From NCBI GenBank assembly GCA_028709085.1, contig JAQVXQ010000005.1, positions 1-53,431 of the forward strand: DNA of 53,431 nt. The letters run 5' to 3'. Shown in pieces: positions 26,448 through 35,678 of this stretch. The stretch's first letter is position 1. Each line of letters opens with the position of its first letter. Made by a program: the position numbers and the translations under genes. This DNA comes from Salinivirgaceae bacterium. Its GTDB lineage: Bacteria; Bacteroidota; Bacteroidia; Bacteroidales; Salinivirgaceae. The notes under the pieces are model-generated. The model did no database searches. It was not told the DNA's origin and was given only the letters and a program-made list of their open reading frames with translations.

Positions 26448-27270
26448 GTCTAGATAGGGTTTTTAAGCTATCAATTTCTTCTTTGAAAATGTTCTGAACA
26501 ACGTAGGCATGAGTTATGATTCCAAAGTCTTGAAGAAGTCGAACTTTTATTCGGAAAAAATTCATGTCGTCGCTTCGGTTGATATCTTCCGTAACACCTA
26601 TGATAATACCTTCAGGGAAAATGGTTGAATATCCGCTGGATACAACCGTGTCGCCATTATTAATGGTTATATGAGTTGGTATGTCGCTTAACCAACAATG
26701 ATTGTTGCTAACTCCATCCCATTGAAGAGTTCCAAAATGACCCGATTTTTTAAGTTTGGCGCTCACATTAATGGAAACATTTAATAGACTCATAACCGAG
26801 CTGTAATTGTCTGAAGCATGACGTACTATGCCAATTATACCGCGATCGGTAATCAGTCCTGTTTCTGATTTTATCCCGTGTTTTAATCCTTTATCAATTA
26901 TTAAAATGTTGTTTTGCTTGTTTGTACTGTTAAAAACTATTTTGCAATCTACATATTCCCAGTTTTTTATAAATATGGAATCGTAAATTTCCTTAAATGA
27001 AATTCGATTCGATTTGTAGGATTGGGCTAAGGTGTTTTTTATTTGAGCATTTTCTGCAGCAAGCTGTTTGTTTGATTCTGCTAAAATCATATAATCTTTG
27101 ACTTTCTGAATTGTAGAAAATACATTGCCCGTAATGGCTGTACTGGCGTTGATGTAGCTCGATCGATGGTATCTGTTATATTGAAATAGCAGTCCAAATG
27201 CAATCGCTTCTAAAGCCAAAAACATAAAGAATAAATGATATCGAACTAGTAAACGAATCAGGTTTTTCAT
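26440..27270 (-). CDS. mreC: Rod shape-determining protein MreC
   Basis: The start is placed at 27270 (MKNLIRLLVRYH), because an AGGGG-containing leader precedes it and the 20 residues upstream are hydrophilic. A single anchor (FFMFLALEAIAFGLLFQY) is followed by a coiled coil (about 75-105) and two beta domains typical of MreC (DKGLKHGIKSETGLITDRGIIG, VSINVSAKLKKSGHFGTLQWDG, GDTVVSSGYSTIFPEGIIIG). MreC scaffolds the elongasome between MreB and PBP2 in the periplasm. Confidence 0.92.
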   Translation of the reverse strand: MKNLIRLLVRYHLFFMFLALEAIAFGLLFQYNRYHRSSYINASTAITGNVFSTIQKVKDYMILAESNKQLAAENAQIKNTLAQSYKSNRISFKEIYDSIFIKNWEYVDCKIVFNSTNKQNNILIIDKGLKHGIKSETGLITDRGIIGIVRHASDNYSSVMSLLNVSINVSAKLKKSGHFGTLQWDGVSNNHCWLSDIPTHITINNGDTVVSSGYSTIFPEGIIIGVTEDINRSDDMNFFRIKVRLLQDFGIITHAYVVQNIFKEEIDSLKTLSRHD

Positions 27271-27355
27271 GCCCCTGATGTGGGTTTTAGTTGGTTTAAT
27301 AAAAAAGTATAGTTCGGCGTGCTCTTGCACACTTTACTATACTTTATAATATGTT

Positions 27356-28378
27356 CTATCGAATTAGGAATTGAAATTTATCGACATTCTGAAGGGCTAT
27401 TCCTGTTCCCCGTGCTACGGCATGTAAGGGATCTTCGGCGATATGAAACGGAATTTTAGTTTTTTCTGTTAATCGTTGATCGAGTCCTCTTAGAAGGGCT
27501 CCGCCTCCAGCCAGATATATTCCTCTATTGAAAATATCAGCGTAAAGTTCCGGTGGGGTATGTTCCAGAGTGGATAAAATGGCGGTTTCGACTTTGGAAA
27601 TACTCCGATCAAGACAATGTGCAATTTCTTGATATGATACTGGAATTTCCATTGGAAGAGCGGTCATTTGGTGTGGCCCTCGGACGATAAAATCGGGGGG
27701 AGCATTTTCCAAATCAGGCAGCGCACTTCCCACTTGAATTTTAATGTTTTCGGCGGTTCTTTCTCCAATTTTTATATTGTGTTGATGACGCATATACTCT
27801 CTGATATCAGCAGTAAAGTCGTCACCGGCAATCCGAATTGATCGATTGCAAACAATACCTCCCAACGAAGTAACTGCAATTTCGGTTGTTCCACCCCCTA
27901 TGTCAACGATCATGTTTCCTTCTGGTGCTTCTACGTCGATTCCGATACCTAACATTGCAGCCATTGGTTCATATATCATAAATACTTCACGACCTCCCGC
28001 ATGTTCAGCACTGTCTCTAACTGCACGCATCTCAACCTCGGTGCTTCCCGATGGAATACAGACTACGATGCGTAATGCAGGGGAAAATAATTTTGTTCGT
28101 TTGTCAATCATTTTTATCATGCCTCGAATCATTTGTTCTGCGGCATGGAAGTCGGCAATTACGCCATCACGAAGAGGACGAACTGTACGAATGTCGTCGT
28201 GCGTTTTCCCCTCCATTTGTCGGGCTCTTTCGCCGATAGCAATAAGTTTGCCTGAGCTTTTTTCGATAGCTACAATTGAAGGTTCATCCACAACAACTTT
28301 ACTATTATGGATAATAATAGTGTTTGCTGTTCCTAAATCGATTGCTATTTCTTGAGTTAAAAAAGAAAATAATCCCAT
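27356..28378 (-). CDS. mreB: Cell-shape actin homologue MreB
   Basis: This is an actin-fold protein of 340 residues. The nucleotide motifs are IDLGTANTIIIH (phosphate 1), NMIVDIGGGTTEIAVTS (phosphate 2) and GIYLAGGGALLRGL (adenosine). It forms membrane-bound filaments that orient RodA/PBP2. It lies 14 bp after purH, which suggests both share one transcript, an arrangement that recurs in Bacteroidota. Confidence 0.97.
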   Translation of the reverse strand: MGLFSFLTQEIAIDLGTANTIIIHNSKVVVDEPSIVAIEKSSGKLIAIGERARQMEGKTHDDIRTVRPLRDGVIADFHAAEQMIRGMIKMIDKRTKLFSPALRIVVCIPSGSTEVEMRAVRDSAEHAGGREVFMIYEPMAAMLGIGIDVEAPEGNMIVDIGGGTTEIAVTSLGGIVCNRSIRIAGDDFTADIREYMRHQHNIKIGERTAENIKIQVGSALPDLENAPPDFIVRGPHQMTALPMEIPVSYQEIAHCLDRSISKVETAILSTLEHTPPELYADIFNRGIYLAGGGALLRGLDQRLTEKTKIPFHIAEDPLHAVARGTGIALQNVDKFQFLIR

Positions 28379-28392
28379 AGTTGGTGTATATA

Positions 28393-29907
28393 TTAATGCT
28401 TAAAATGTCTCATTCCCGTCATAATCATACTTATATTGTTATTGTTGCAAAAATCAATGGAGTCCTTATCTTTTATACTGCCTCCAGGTTGAATTACTGC
28501 AGTAATTCCCGCTTCCGATGCAATTTCTACAGAGTCTGCGAAAGGGAAAAATGCGTCCGACGCCATTACACTTCCATGAGTGTCAAATCCAAAAGCGTGG
28601 GTTTTGGCAATTGCTTGTCGAAGAGCATCTACTCTCGAAGTTTGTCCTGTTCCACTTCCAATAAGCTGTTTGTTCTTTGCTAATACAATGGTATTCGATT
28701 TTGTATGTTTTGCCAAAATATTTGCGAAATATAAGTCGTCCAACTCTTTGTTCGTTGGTTTTGAGTTTGTTGCAACTTCCCATTGACTTGTGTTGTTGGT
28801 TGTAAGGTCTTTTTCTTGAACCAAAGCACCGTTAAGTACACTTCTATATTGCCATGCGCTTACGTTGGTCTCTTTTTGACGCATTAGAATTCGCTTCGAT
28901 TTTTTTTGCAATAATTCAAGAGCTTCTTTTTCGAATCCCGGAGCAATTAAGACTTCGTAAAAAAGTTTGTCGATCTCTTTTGCGGTTTCAAAATCTATAG
29001 TTCTGTTTGTTATTACAATTCCTCCAAACGCAGAAACTGGATCGCCTGCCAAAGCATCCTTCCAAGCTTCTACAAGGGAACTTCGAATAGCTACTCCGCA
29101 AGCATTGTTGTGCTTAAGAATGGCAACGGCGGTTTCCTGAAATTCATTGATTAGGTTTAAGGCTGCGTCAACATCCAAGAGATTATTGTAGGATAACTCT
29201 TTACCTCCGTAAATTTCGAAAATGTCATTTATATCGCCATAAAAGAACCCTTTTTGATGTGGGTTTTCTCCATATCGGAGCTCTTTTTTATTGTCAATAC
29301 TTAGGGTTAATGTTTCTGCGAGATTGCCACCAAAATATTGCCATATCTGAGTATCGTAGTGTGAACTCGTCATAAATGCCTCTTTAGCAAAACGTTGTCG
29401 AGTGGCAATTGTGTTTTCTTTCCTTTCAATTATGGTTTCAACAGTTTTGTATTGCGATTTATGGCTAACCACTAGAACCGATTTGTAGTTTTTTGCTGCT
29501 GCACGGATTAATGATATTCCGCCGATGTCAATTTTTTCTATAATCTCAGCGTCTTTTGCGCCACTTTTTACGGTTTCCTCAAATGGATATAGATCAACTA
29601 TCACTAAGTCAATGGAGTCGATTTTATAAGTTGCCATTTCCTGTCTGTCCTCAGCTTCCTCTGTTCTGCCCAAGATACCTCCAAATACTGCCGGATGGAG
29701 CGTTTTAACCCTTCCTCCCAAGATGGACGGATATCCAGTTAGAGTTTCAACAGGAGTTACTTCATATCCCAATTCTTTGATGAATTTTTCAGTACCGCCC
29801 GTGCTGATAAATTGGCAACCGGATTCATTTAGTTTTTTCAGTACTGACTCTAAACCATCTTTATTGAAAACCGAAATAAGTGCTCTTCGGAATTGTTTGT
29901 TTTGCAT
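28393..29907 (-). CDS. purH: Bifunctional AICAR formyltransferase / IMP cyclohydrolase
   Basis: The 504 residues cover both halves. The N-terminal MGS-like IMP cyclohydrolase reads ALISVFNKDGLESVLKKL, with FISTGGTEKF and GGRVKTLHPAVFGGIL. The AICAR transformylase domain carries LRYGENPHQKGFFYG, ILKHNNACGVA, FGGIVITN and SDAFFPFADSVEIA. It performs the last two steps of purine synthesis in the cytoplasm. As first gene of the operon with the mre genes, it ties nucleotide synthesis to cell-wall growth at the transcript level. Confidence 0.96.
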   Translation of the reverse strand: MQNKQFRRALISVFNKDGLESVLKKLNESGCQFISTGGTEKFIKELGYEVTPVETLTGYPSILGGRVKTLHPAVFGGILGRTEEAEDRQEMATYKIDSIDLVIVDLYPFEETVKSGAKDAEIIEKIDIGGISLIRAAAKNYKSVLVVSHKSQYKTVETIIERKENTIATRQRFAKEAFMTSSHYDTQIWQYFGGNLAETLTLSIDNKKELRYGENPHQKGFFYGDINDIFEIYGGKELSYNNLLDVDAALNLINEFQETAVAILKHNNACGVAIRSSLVEAWKDALAGDPVSAFGGIVITNRTIDFETAKEIDKLFYEVLIAPGFEKEALELLQKKSKRILMRQKETNVSAWQYRSVLNGALVQEKDLTTNNTSQWEVATNSKPTNKELDDLYFANILAKHTKSNTIVLAKNKQLIGSGTGQTSRVDALRQAIAKTHAFGFDTHGSVMASDAFFPFADSVEIASEAGITAVIQPGGSIKDKDSIDFCNNNNISMIMTGMRHFKH

Positions 29908-29954
29908 CGCGTTGTGATTTGAAGCTCTAAAAATAATGTTTTATTTAGCAGTCA

Positions 29955-29985
29955 CAAAATTAACAGAAAACATTTTTCATCGCAA
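29955..29985 (-). promoter_or_regulatory. Promoter of the purH-mreBCD-mrdA-rodA operon
   Basis: The minus strand has TTG (29985-29983), a 20-nt spacer and TAATTTTG (29962-29955), matching the Bacteroidota consensus. It lies 47 bp before the purH ATG. No purine riboswitch-like fold was seen. Confidence 0.65.
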
Positions 29986-30405
29986 CTATTAATGGTCTTT
30001 TCATTGATTAATCTGTATAATGTACAATATGTTGATGATTAAGCATAAAGACATTGTTTGTTTGTGTGTTTTTAAGATTTTGGCAATTTAGAGGGGAAAT
30101 ATATTTTAATATTACCACTATTTGATTTTAAATCGCCACTTTTTTGTCTTAAATATCAATTTGAAAAATAATTTTCACGATTAAATATTGGACTCTTGGA
30201 GGAGTAAAATTGTTGATTTGATTTGCTAAAATAGTTAAAATTCAGAATGTTATTCGATTATAATCTGTAAATTATATGATTTTAAATGAGCTAGTTTTCC
30301 ATTTTAATCAAACATTTTATAATATATAAACGTTTATAAAATAAACAGTAACATTTGCGAAATTGTTAATTGTTTCGTAGTTTTGTGGAGCTAATAATTT
30401 TGATA
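29986..30405. other. AT-rich divergent intergenic region with a palindrome
   Basis: About 420 bp, very low in GC, lie between the purH promoter and the zapB-like gene. It includes the 14-bp perfect palindrome TATAAACGTTTATA at 30326-30339, about 65 bp before the zapB-like start, and a TAACATTTG box at 30350-30358 resembling a -7 element with one extra base. No gene is visible on either strand. Confidence 0.4.
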
Positions 30406-30699
30406 ATGGCTAAAACTAAGGAAACATTGTTGTCTGAGGTTCAATCGAAAGTAAATCGGTTGTCTGTGTTGTATGATAATTGTAGGGAAGCAAACACCAT
30501 GTTATCCGCAGAAATTCAGGAGATTAAATCTCGTTTTGATGAAAAAGAGTTGCTTTATCGTGAGTTGGAACAGAAGTATGTGAATCTTAAAGCTGCAAAA
30601 TCATTGAGCGAAACTCCAGAGAATTCTGGTGAGGCTAAACAAAAAATTAGCAAAATTGTGCGGGAGATAGATCAATGTATAGCTCTTTTAAGTCAGTAG
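30406..30699 (+). CDS. ZapB-like coiled-coil protein
   Basis: The start is taken at the ATG at 30406 (MAKTKETLLSEVQSKV), because the extra 12 residues from the upstream ATG at 30370 are not family-like. The 97 residues are almost entirely heptad-rich helix (VNRLSVLYDNCREANTMLSAEI to YRELEQKYVNLKAAK), ending in a short helix (IVREIDQCIALLSQ). It sits 9 bp before zapA, the usual Bacteroidota place for a small coiled-coil partner of ZapA. A division role is inferred from that context. Confidence 0.65.
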   Translation: MAKTKETLLSEVQSKVNRLSVLYDNCREANTMLSAEIQEIKSRFDEKELLYRELEQKYVNLKAAKSLSETPENSGEAKQKISKIVREIDQCIALLSQ

Positions 30700-30708
30700 T
30701 TAGGAATA

Positions 30709-30999
30709 ATGGAAAACGATTTTACAATAAGAGTAAACATAGCTGAGCGGTATTATCCAATTAAAATTGGACGTTCCGATGAGGAACGAATACGAATGGC
30801 TGCAAAACGAATCAATGATGCTGTTTTGCAATATAAAAAGGTGTATGTCGATAAAGATATACAGGATTTTTTGGCCATGGCTGCTTTGCAATTCGTTTCA
30901 AAATTAGGACAACTAGAGGAAAATAAAACAGACAATGACCTTGTCGACATTCTTGAAAAACTGAATTATGAACTCGACATAGCAATCGGGAAAGATTAA
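30709..30999 (+). CDS. zapA: Cell division protein ZapA
   Basis: The protein has 96 residues. An N-terminal beta-alpha unit (FTIRVNIAERYYPIKIGRSDEERIR) is followed by the long helix that forms the ZapA dimer and tetramer (MAAKRINDAVLQYKKVY to AMAALQFVSKLGQLEE). It stabilises FtsZ filaments at midcell. A probable 6S RNA starts about 25 bp downstream, as in proteobacteria where zapA and ssrS are neighbours. Confidence 0.88.
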   Translation: MENDFTIRVNIAERYYPIKIGRSDEERIRMAAKRINDAVLQYKKVYVDKDIQDFLAMAALQFVSKLGQLEENKTDNDLVDILEKLNYELDIAIGKD

Positions 31000-31020
31000 T
31001 ACGACGTTCTTTTACATATA

Positions 31021-31226
31021 ATATTGCCCGCATCGGTATTTTGGGGTTTAGAAAAATCAACACTATTAAAAATTGGTGACAAGCTAAACTTGGCAATGAC
31101 AGGCCTCAACTCTGTTTCAGAGTTCTTTTCGTAAGACGTTGGAAGTCAGACCCTTTGTTGCATCACCATTCATGTCAATAACGGTTTTTCCTTATAAACA
31201 ACCAAAAGAATTGATGCGGGTTTTTT
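31021..31226 (+). ncRNA. ssrS: Probable 6S RNA (Bacteroidota type)
   Basis: The roughly 200-nt stretch between zapA and rny has closing arms CCCGCATC (31027-31034) and GATGCGGG (31213-31220) that pair perfectly, followed by T6. The outer helix therefore doubles as terminator. In the middle, AACTCTG (31108-31114) pairs with CAGAGTT (31118-31124). A long rod with closed ends, this size and the zapA neighbourhood fit 6S RNA, the regulator that binds housekeeping RNA polymerase by mimicking an open promoter. The consensus was not scored against a covariance model. The 5' end is estimated. Confidence 0.7.
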
Positions 31227-31309
31227 GTTTTCTGACCATTTTGTCAGCTTGATGAATGCATTTTTAAAAATTATATAATAAACCGAGGAATTAATTTAAA
31301 TTAGATTTT

Positions 31310-32854
31310 ATGGAATCATACTTAATAACTACTGTATTGCTGTTCGTTGCATTTAGCATTGGAGCAGGGCTGTCCTATATACTGTGGCAAAAAGCCCAGA
31401 AAAAGAAGACCGAAAGGATCATCGCTGATGCGCACGCAGAGGCTGAGGTTATCAAAAAAGAGAAGATTTTACAGGCAAAGGAGAAATTCCTTCACCTAAA
31501 ATCGGAGCACGAGAAGTACATTGCGGATAAAAACTCAAAAATTGGTTCAATTGAAGCAAAAGTGAAACAACGCGAAGCTACAATCAACCAAAGAGTAGAA
31601 GAGGTTAGTCGAAAAACCAAAGAAGTGGATGTAATTCGGGAAAATCTTTCTCAGCAGCTAGAAATGGTAGATAAGCGTTCCGAAGAATTGGAGCGTATGC
31701 AAAAGCAGGCAATCGAACAGCTCGAATCCATTAGTGGTCTCTCTGTGGATGAGGCACGGAATCAATTGGTGGAATCGTTGAAAGCGGAAGCCAGGACCGA
31801 AGCAATGTCCTACATTAATGATGTAATGGACGAGGCGAAACTAACTGCAAATAAGGAGGCAAAACGAGTTGTAATTCAGACAGTGCAACGCGTGGCTACC
31901 GAACATGCCATCGAAAATTCGGTTACCGTTTTTCACATCGAGAACGACGAAATTAAAGGACGCATTATTGGTCGTGAAGGTCGAAATATTAGAGCATTAG
32001 AGGCAGCTACTGGGGTTGAGATTATTGTTGATGATACTCCGGAGGCAATTATCCTCTCTGCATTTGATCCCGTTCGTCGTGAGACGGCTCGATTGGCACT
32101 TCATCAATTAGTAACCGATGGACGTATTCATCCCGCTCGTATCGAGGAGGTTGTAGCTAAGGTTCAAAAGCAAATTGAAGAGGAAATTATTGAAACTGGG
32201 AAGCGAACAGCCATTGATTTAGGAATTCATGGTCTGCACCCGGAATTGATCCGATTGGTTGGAAAAATGAAATACCGAAGCTCTTATGGGCAAAATTTGT
32301 TGCAACACAGCCGTGAAGTGGCAAACCTTTGTTCAATTATGGCTTCAGAATTAGGTCTAAATGCTAAGTTAGCGAAAAGGGCAGGTCTGCTCCACGATAT
32401 TGGAAAAGTGCCCGACGATGAGCCAGAATTGCCACACGCAATTTTAGGAATGAAATTGGCGGAAAAATATAAAGAGAAACCAGAAGTTGTAAATGCAATT
32501 GGATCGCATCACGAAGAGGTGGAAATGACCACGTTGTTAGCCCCAATTGTACAGGTTTGTGACGCAATTTCAGGCGCGCGCCCAGGTGCACGACGCGAAG
32601 TTGTAGAGTCCTATATAAAGAGACTTAAAGAACTTGAAGATCTAGCTTTGGGATACAATGGAGTACTTAAAACCTATGCAATTCAAGCAGGTAGAGAACT
32701 ACGAGTAATTGTAGGATCCGAGAAGATTTCCGACAAAGAGGCAGAAACGCTTTCGTTTGATATTGCACGTAAAATTCAAGATGGCATGACTTATCCAGGG
32801 CAAATAAAGGTTACGGTAATACGTGAAACACGCTCTGTAAATTTCGCAAAATAA
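31310..32854 (+). CDS. rny: Ribonuclease Y
   Basis: The protein has 514 residues: an N-terminal membrane anchor ([22 protein letters not shown]), a long coiled coil (about 30-190), a KH domain ([20 protein letters not shown]) and an HD domain with metal ligands in [11 protein letters not shown] and [15 protein letters not shown]. It is a membrane-bound endoribonuclease that starts mRNA decay. It lies just after the probable 6S RNA, as in other Bacteroidota. Confidence 0.96.
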   Translation: MESYLITTVLLFVAFSIGAGLSYILWQKAQKKKTERIIADAHAEAEVIKKEKILQAKEKFLHLKSEHEKYIADKNSKIGSIEAKVKQREATINQRVEEVSRKTKEVDVIRENLSQQLEMVDKRSEELERMQKQAIEQLESISGLSVDEARNQLVESLKAEARTEAMSYINDVMDEAKLTANKEAKRVVIQTVQRVATEHAIENSVTVFHIENDEIKGRIIGREGRNIRALEAATGVEIIVDDTPEAIILSAFDPVRRETARLALHQLVTDGRIHPARIEEVVAKVQKQIEEEIIETGKRTAIDLGIHGLHPELIRLVGKMKYRSSYGQNLLQHSREVANLCSIMASELGLNAKLAKRAGLLHDIGKVPDDEPELPHAILGMKLAEKYKEKPEVVNAIGSHHEEVEMTTLLAPIVQVCDAISGARPGARREVVESYIKRLKELEDLALGYNGVLKTYAIQAGRELRVIVGSEKISDKEAETLSFDIARKIQDGMTYPGQIKVTVIRETRSVNFAK

Positions 32855-32887
32855 CATTTCTTAGAACATAAGTTATCTCATACCATC

Positions 32888-32935
32888 ATCGCCCTCATTA
32901 TTTTACTACACAAAGTGAATTTTGAGGGCGATTTT
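32888..32935 (+). terminator. Intrinsic terminator after rny
   Basis: A 10-bp perfect stem pairs ATCGCCCTCA (32888-32897) with TGAGGGCGAT (32923-32932), loop 25 nt, followed by a short T run. Just downstream at 32951-32958, TACTTTCG resembles a -7 box for the sugar operon. Confidence 0.65.
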
Positions 32936-32980
32936 CATAATATTTTTACCTACTTTCGTAAATTATAATTCGAGTTTAGA

Positions 32981-33964
32981 ATGGGAAACAGACTTACAAA
33001 TAAAACAATTTTAATAACAGGAGGCGCCGGCTTTATAGGTTCAAATTTAGCAGAGAAATTGTTGGAAATGAACAATAAAATTGTTGTTTTGGATAATTTC
33101 TTGACAGGTAAGAGGGTTAATATACAGCACCTTATGATGAACCCCGATTTCCGATTAATTGAAGGCGATATTCGTGATTATGCTACGTGTGAAAAGGCCG
33201 TAGAAGGGGTCGATCTTATCTTCCATGAGGCGGCGTTAGGATCTGTACCTCGTTCAATTGAAAATCCAGTTTTAACAACACATATTAACATTTTGGGCAC
33301 GGTGAATATATTTGAATCAGCAAGAAAAGCTCAAATTAAACGCATTGTTTTTGCTGCCAGTTCATCAACCTATGGCGATAGCACTCAATTACCAAAGGAG
33401 GAAGATGTGATTGGGAAACCGCTATCTCCCTACGCAATAACAAAGTATGTTAATGAGTTGTATGCCGAAAATTACGCTCGTTTATATGGAATGGAGACTA
33501 TTGGATTGCGATATTTTAATGTCTTTGGTCGAAAACAAGACCCCCATGGGGCATATGCCGCTGTGATTCCTAAATTCATGAGCTTAATAACCAAAAATGA
33601 ACCGCCTGTAATTAATGGCGATGGCGAATATAGCCGCGATTTTACCTATATCGATAATGTAATTCAAGCAAATATTCTTGCGGCAACTACGGAGAACAAA
33701 GATGCCATAAATAAAATTTATAACGTTGCGGTTGGAGAGCGAACAACAATAACAGAATTGTTTGAAATTTTAAGAGACGAGTTGTCACAATATGCTCCAA
33801 ATTGCAAAAATGTAGTTGCCAAATACGGGCCCGCTCGGGGTGGCGATATTCCGCACTCTTTAGCATCAATAGAACGGGCTAAAGCATTACTTGGGTATAA
33901 ACCAACGCATAATATGCGCCAAGGATTGCATGAAACCGTAAAATGGTTTGTGAAAAATAGTTGA
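32981..33964 (+). CDS. wbpP: UDP-N-acetylglucosamine 4-epimerase, WbpP type
   Basis: This is an extended SDR of 327 residues. NAD binds at ILITGGAGFIGSNL. The catalytic set is Ser in AASSSTYGD and YAITK (Tyr-x3-Lys), and the segment ALGSVPRSIENP is the WbpP marker that allows N-acetylated substrates. It interconverts UDP-GlcNAc and UDP-GalNAc (or the uronic acids) in the cytoplasm. First gene of a six-gene operon in which successive genes overlap or nearly touch. WbpP would feed the dehydrogenase at the operon end. The symbol reflects family, not a proven substrate. Confidence 0.85.
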   Translation: MGNRLTNKTILITGGAGFIGSNLAEKLLEMNNKIVVLDNFLTGKRVNIQHLMMNPDFRLIEGDIRDYATCEKAVEGVDLIFHEAALGSVPRSIENPVLTTHINILGTVNIFESARKAQIKRIVFAASSSTYGDSTQLPKEEDVIGKPLSPYAITKYVNELYAENYARLYGMETIGLRYFNVFGRKQDPHGAYAAVIPKFMSLITKNEPPVINGDGEYSRDFTYIDNVIQANILAATTENKDAINKIYNVAVGERTTITELFEILRDELSQYAPNCKNVVAKYGPARGGDIPHSLASIERAKALLGYKPTHNMRQGLHETVKWFVKNS

Positions 33965-33966
33965 AT

Positions 33967-35100
33967 ATGGATGTAATGCAAAATATTCAGATGGTTGATT
34001 TGCAAAGTCAATACCTTCGTTTGAAGAATGAAATTGATAGTGCAATCACAACGGTTTTATCCTCAGCCAAATATATCAATGGTCCGGAGGTGAACCAATT
34101 TGCCACAAATTTGGCTCAATACTTAAAAGTAGCCCACGTAATTCCAGTTGCCAATGGAACCGATGCCTTGCAAATTGCGTTAATGGCATTGGGAATCGGC
34201 CCAGGAGATGAAGTTATAACCCCTGATTTTACATTTATTGCCACGGTTGAGGCAGTCGCCTTATTGGGTGCAACTCCAATTATGATTGATGTTAAAAAGG
34301 ATGACTTTACACTCAACGAAACACAGTTAGAGGCACTAATTGCATCGCGAACCAAAGCAATTATTCCGGTTCATTTGTTTGGACAGTGTGCAAACATGGA
34401 TGCAATATCTTTAATAGCACAAAAGCATAATATCGCAATTGTTGAAGACTCAGCCCAGGCGTTAGGTTCGGAGTTTTGTGGCAATAAACAGAGCAAGGCA
34501 GGCACTGTTGGCGATATCGGATGCACTTCGTTTTTCCCATCAAAGAACCTCGGTTGTTTTGGCGACGGAGGTGCGTTGTTTACAAACAATGATTTGCTGG
34601 CCGAAAAAATGCGTTCCATCGCAAATCATGGGTCAAAAATTAAATATTACCACGACACAATTGGAGTTAATAGCCGATTGGATACGGTGCAAGCCGCTGT
34701 CCTTGATGTGAAACTGAAATATTTGGATGATTTTAATGCTCGGCGACAAAAAGCGGCAACCTATTATGATAATGCATTTATGAACATCGAAAATATCGTT
34801 GTTCCTTTTAGAAATAGAAACTCATCGCATATATTTCATCAATATACCATTCGTGTTTTAAAAGGGAATAATCTCGAACTCCAGAAATTCCTCGAGAAAA
34901 AGGGAATTCCATCCATGATTTATTACCCCGTTCCAATTCATCGACAAAAAGCATTTGGAGACCATATAGTGGATAGTCGGAATTTTCCAATAAGCAATGC
35001 ACTATCTCATGAGGTGATTTCGTTACCAATGCATACTGAGTTATCGGAACAGCAACAAGAATATATTGTTCGGAATGTTATTTCATATTTTAGGCAATGA
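33967..35100 (+). CDS. wbpE: DegT/DnrJ/EryC1 aminotransferase, WbpE/PorR-like
   Basis: This is a PLP-dependent sugar aminotransferase. The N-terminus (IQMVDLQSQYLRLKNEID) is typical, with PLP contacts in VANGTDALQIAL and VEDSAQALGSE, the Schiff-base Lys in FFPSKNLGCFGDGG, and a C-terminal substrate loop (MIYYPVPIHRQKAF). The ATG at 33967 is preferred over TTG 33961; ATG 33976 is also possible. WbpE moves an amino group from glutamate to the 3-keto sugar made by WbpB, giving a 3-amino-uronic acid. The P. gingivalis homologue PorR is required for anchoring T9SS cargo to A-LPS. Its ORF ends in an ATGA overlap with the acyltransferase. Confidence 0.9.
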   Translation: MDVMQNIQMVDLQSQYLRLKNEIDSAITTVLSSAKYINGPEVNQFATNLAQYLKVAHVIPVANGTDALQIALMALGIGPGDEVITPDFTFIATVEAVALLGATPIMIDVKKDDFTLNETQLEALIASRTKAIIPVHLFGQCANMDAISLIAQKHNIAIVEDSAQALGSEFCGNKQSKAGTVGDIGCTSFFPSKNLGCFGDGGALFTNNDLLAEKMRSIANHGSKIKYYHDTIGVNSRLDTVQAAVLDVKLKYLDDFNARRQKAATYYDNAFMNIENIVVPFRNRNSSHIFHQYTIRVLKGNNLELQKFLEKKGIPSMIYYPVPIHRQKAFGDHIVDSRNFPISNALSHEVISLPMHTELSEQQQEYIVRNVISYFRQ

Positions 35101-35675
35101 ACAAAAATATACAAATACACGAATCAGCCTATGTTGACGAACCTTGTGAAATAGGGGATGGAACAAAAATTTGGCATTTTTCGCATATAATGCAAAATAG
35201 TACCATTGGAAAAAATTGCAATATTGGGCAGAATGTTGTAGTTTCACCTAATGTGAAATTAGGAGACAATGTAAAGGTGCAGAATAATGTGTCGATATAC
35301 ACCGGCGTGGTTTGTGAAGATGATGTGTTTTTAGGCCCAAGCATGGTTTTTACGAATGTTATTAATCCTCGAAGCGCCGTAGTTCGACGTGATGAGTATA
35401 AAACTACGCTTGTGAAAAAAGGGAGTACGATAGGAGCAAACGCAACTATTGTATGTGGTATAACGCTCGGAGCCTACTCCTTTGTTGGAGCCGGATCGGT
35501 TGTAACTAAAAGCATTCCCGATTATGCACTCGTAATTGGAAATCCCGCTCAGCAAACGGGATGGATGAGCGAAAATGGGAATAAGCTGAATTTTAATAAT
35601 GTAGGCGAGGCTGTTTGCCCCGAATCGAAAGAACATTATAGGCTAGAAAATAATAGAGTATCTAAAATTAGTTGA
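35097..35675 (+). CDS. wbpD: Left-handed beta-helix N-acyltransferase, WbpD-like
   Basis: The 192 residues form a hexapeptide-repeat helix (IHESAYVDEPCEIGDGTKIW, TIGKNCNIGQNVVVS, VKVQNNVSIYTGVVCEDDVFLGPS). A conserved segment MVFTNVINPRSAVVRR and C-terminal turns (IVCGITLGAYSFVGAGSVV) match the WbpD/WlbB family. These trimers acetylate the 3-amino group of UDP-GlcNAc3NA from acetyl-CoA. The start overlaps the aminotransferase stop (ATGA), so translation is coupled. A gene for a CitE-like enzyme follows only 3 bp later, which raises the possibility of an acyl donor other than acetyl-CoA. Confidence 0.9.
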   Translation: MNKNIQIHESAYVDEPCEIGDGTKIWHFSHIMQNSTIGKNCNIGQNVVVSPNVKLGDNVKVQNNVSIYTGVVCEDDVFLGPSMVFTNVINPRSAVVRRDEYKTTLVKKGSTIGANATIVCGITLGAYSFVGAGSVVTKSIPDYALVIGNPAQQTGWMSENGNKLNFNNVGEAVCPESKEHYRLENNRVSKIS

Positions 35676-35678
35676 TCT

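Noticed and set aside
33961..33966. TTG start for the aminotransferase overlapping the epimerase stop
   Set aside because: ATG codons at 33967 and 33976 are available and give the usual N-terminus of the family.
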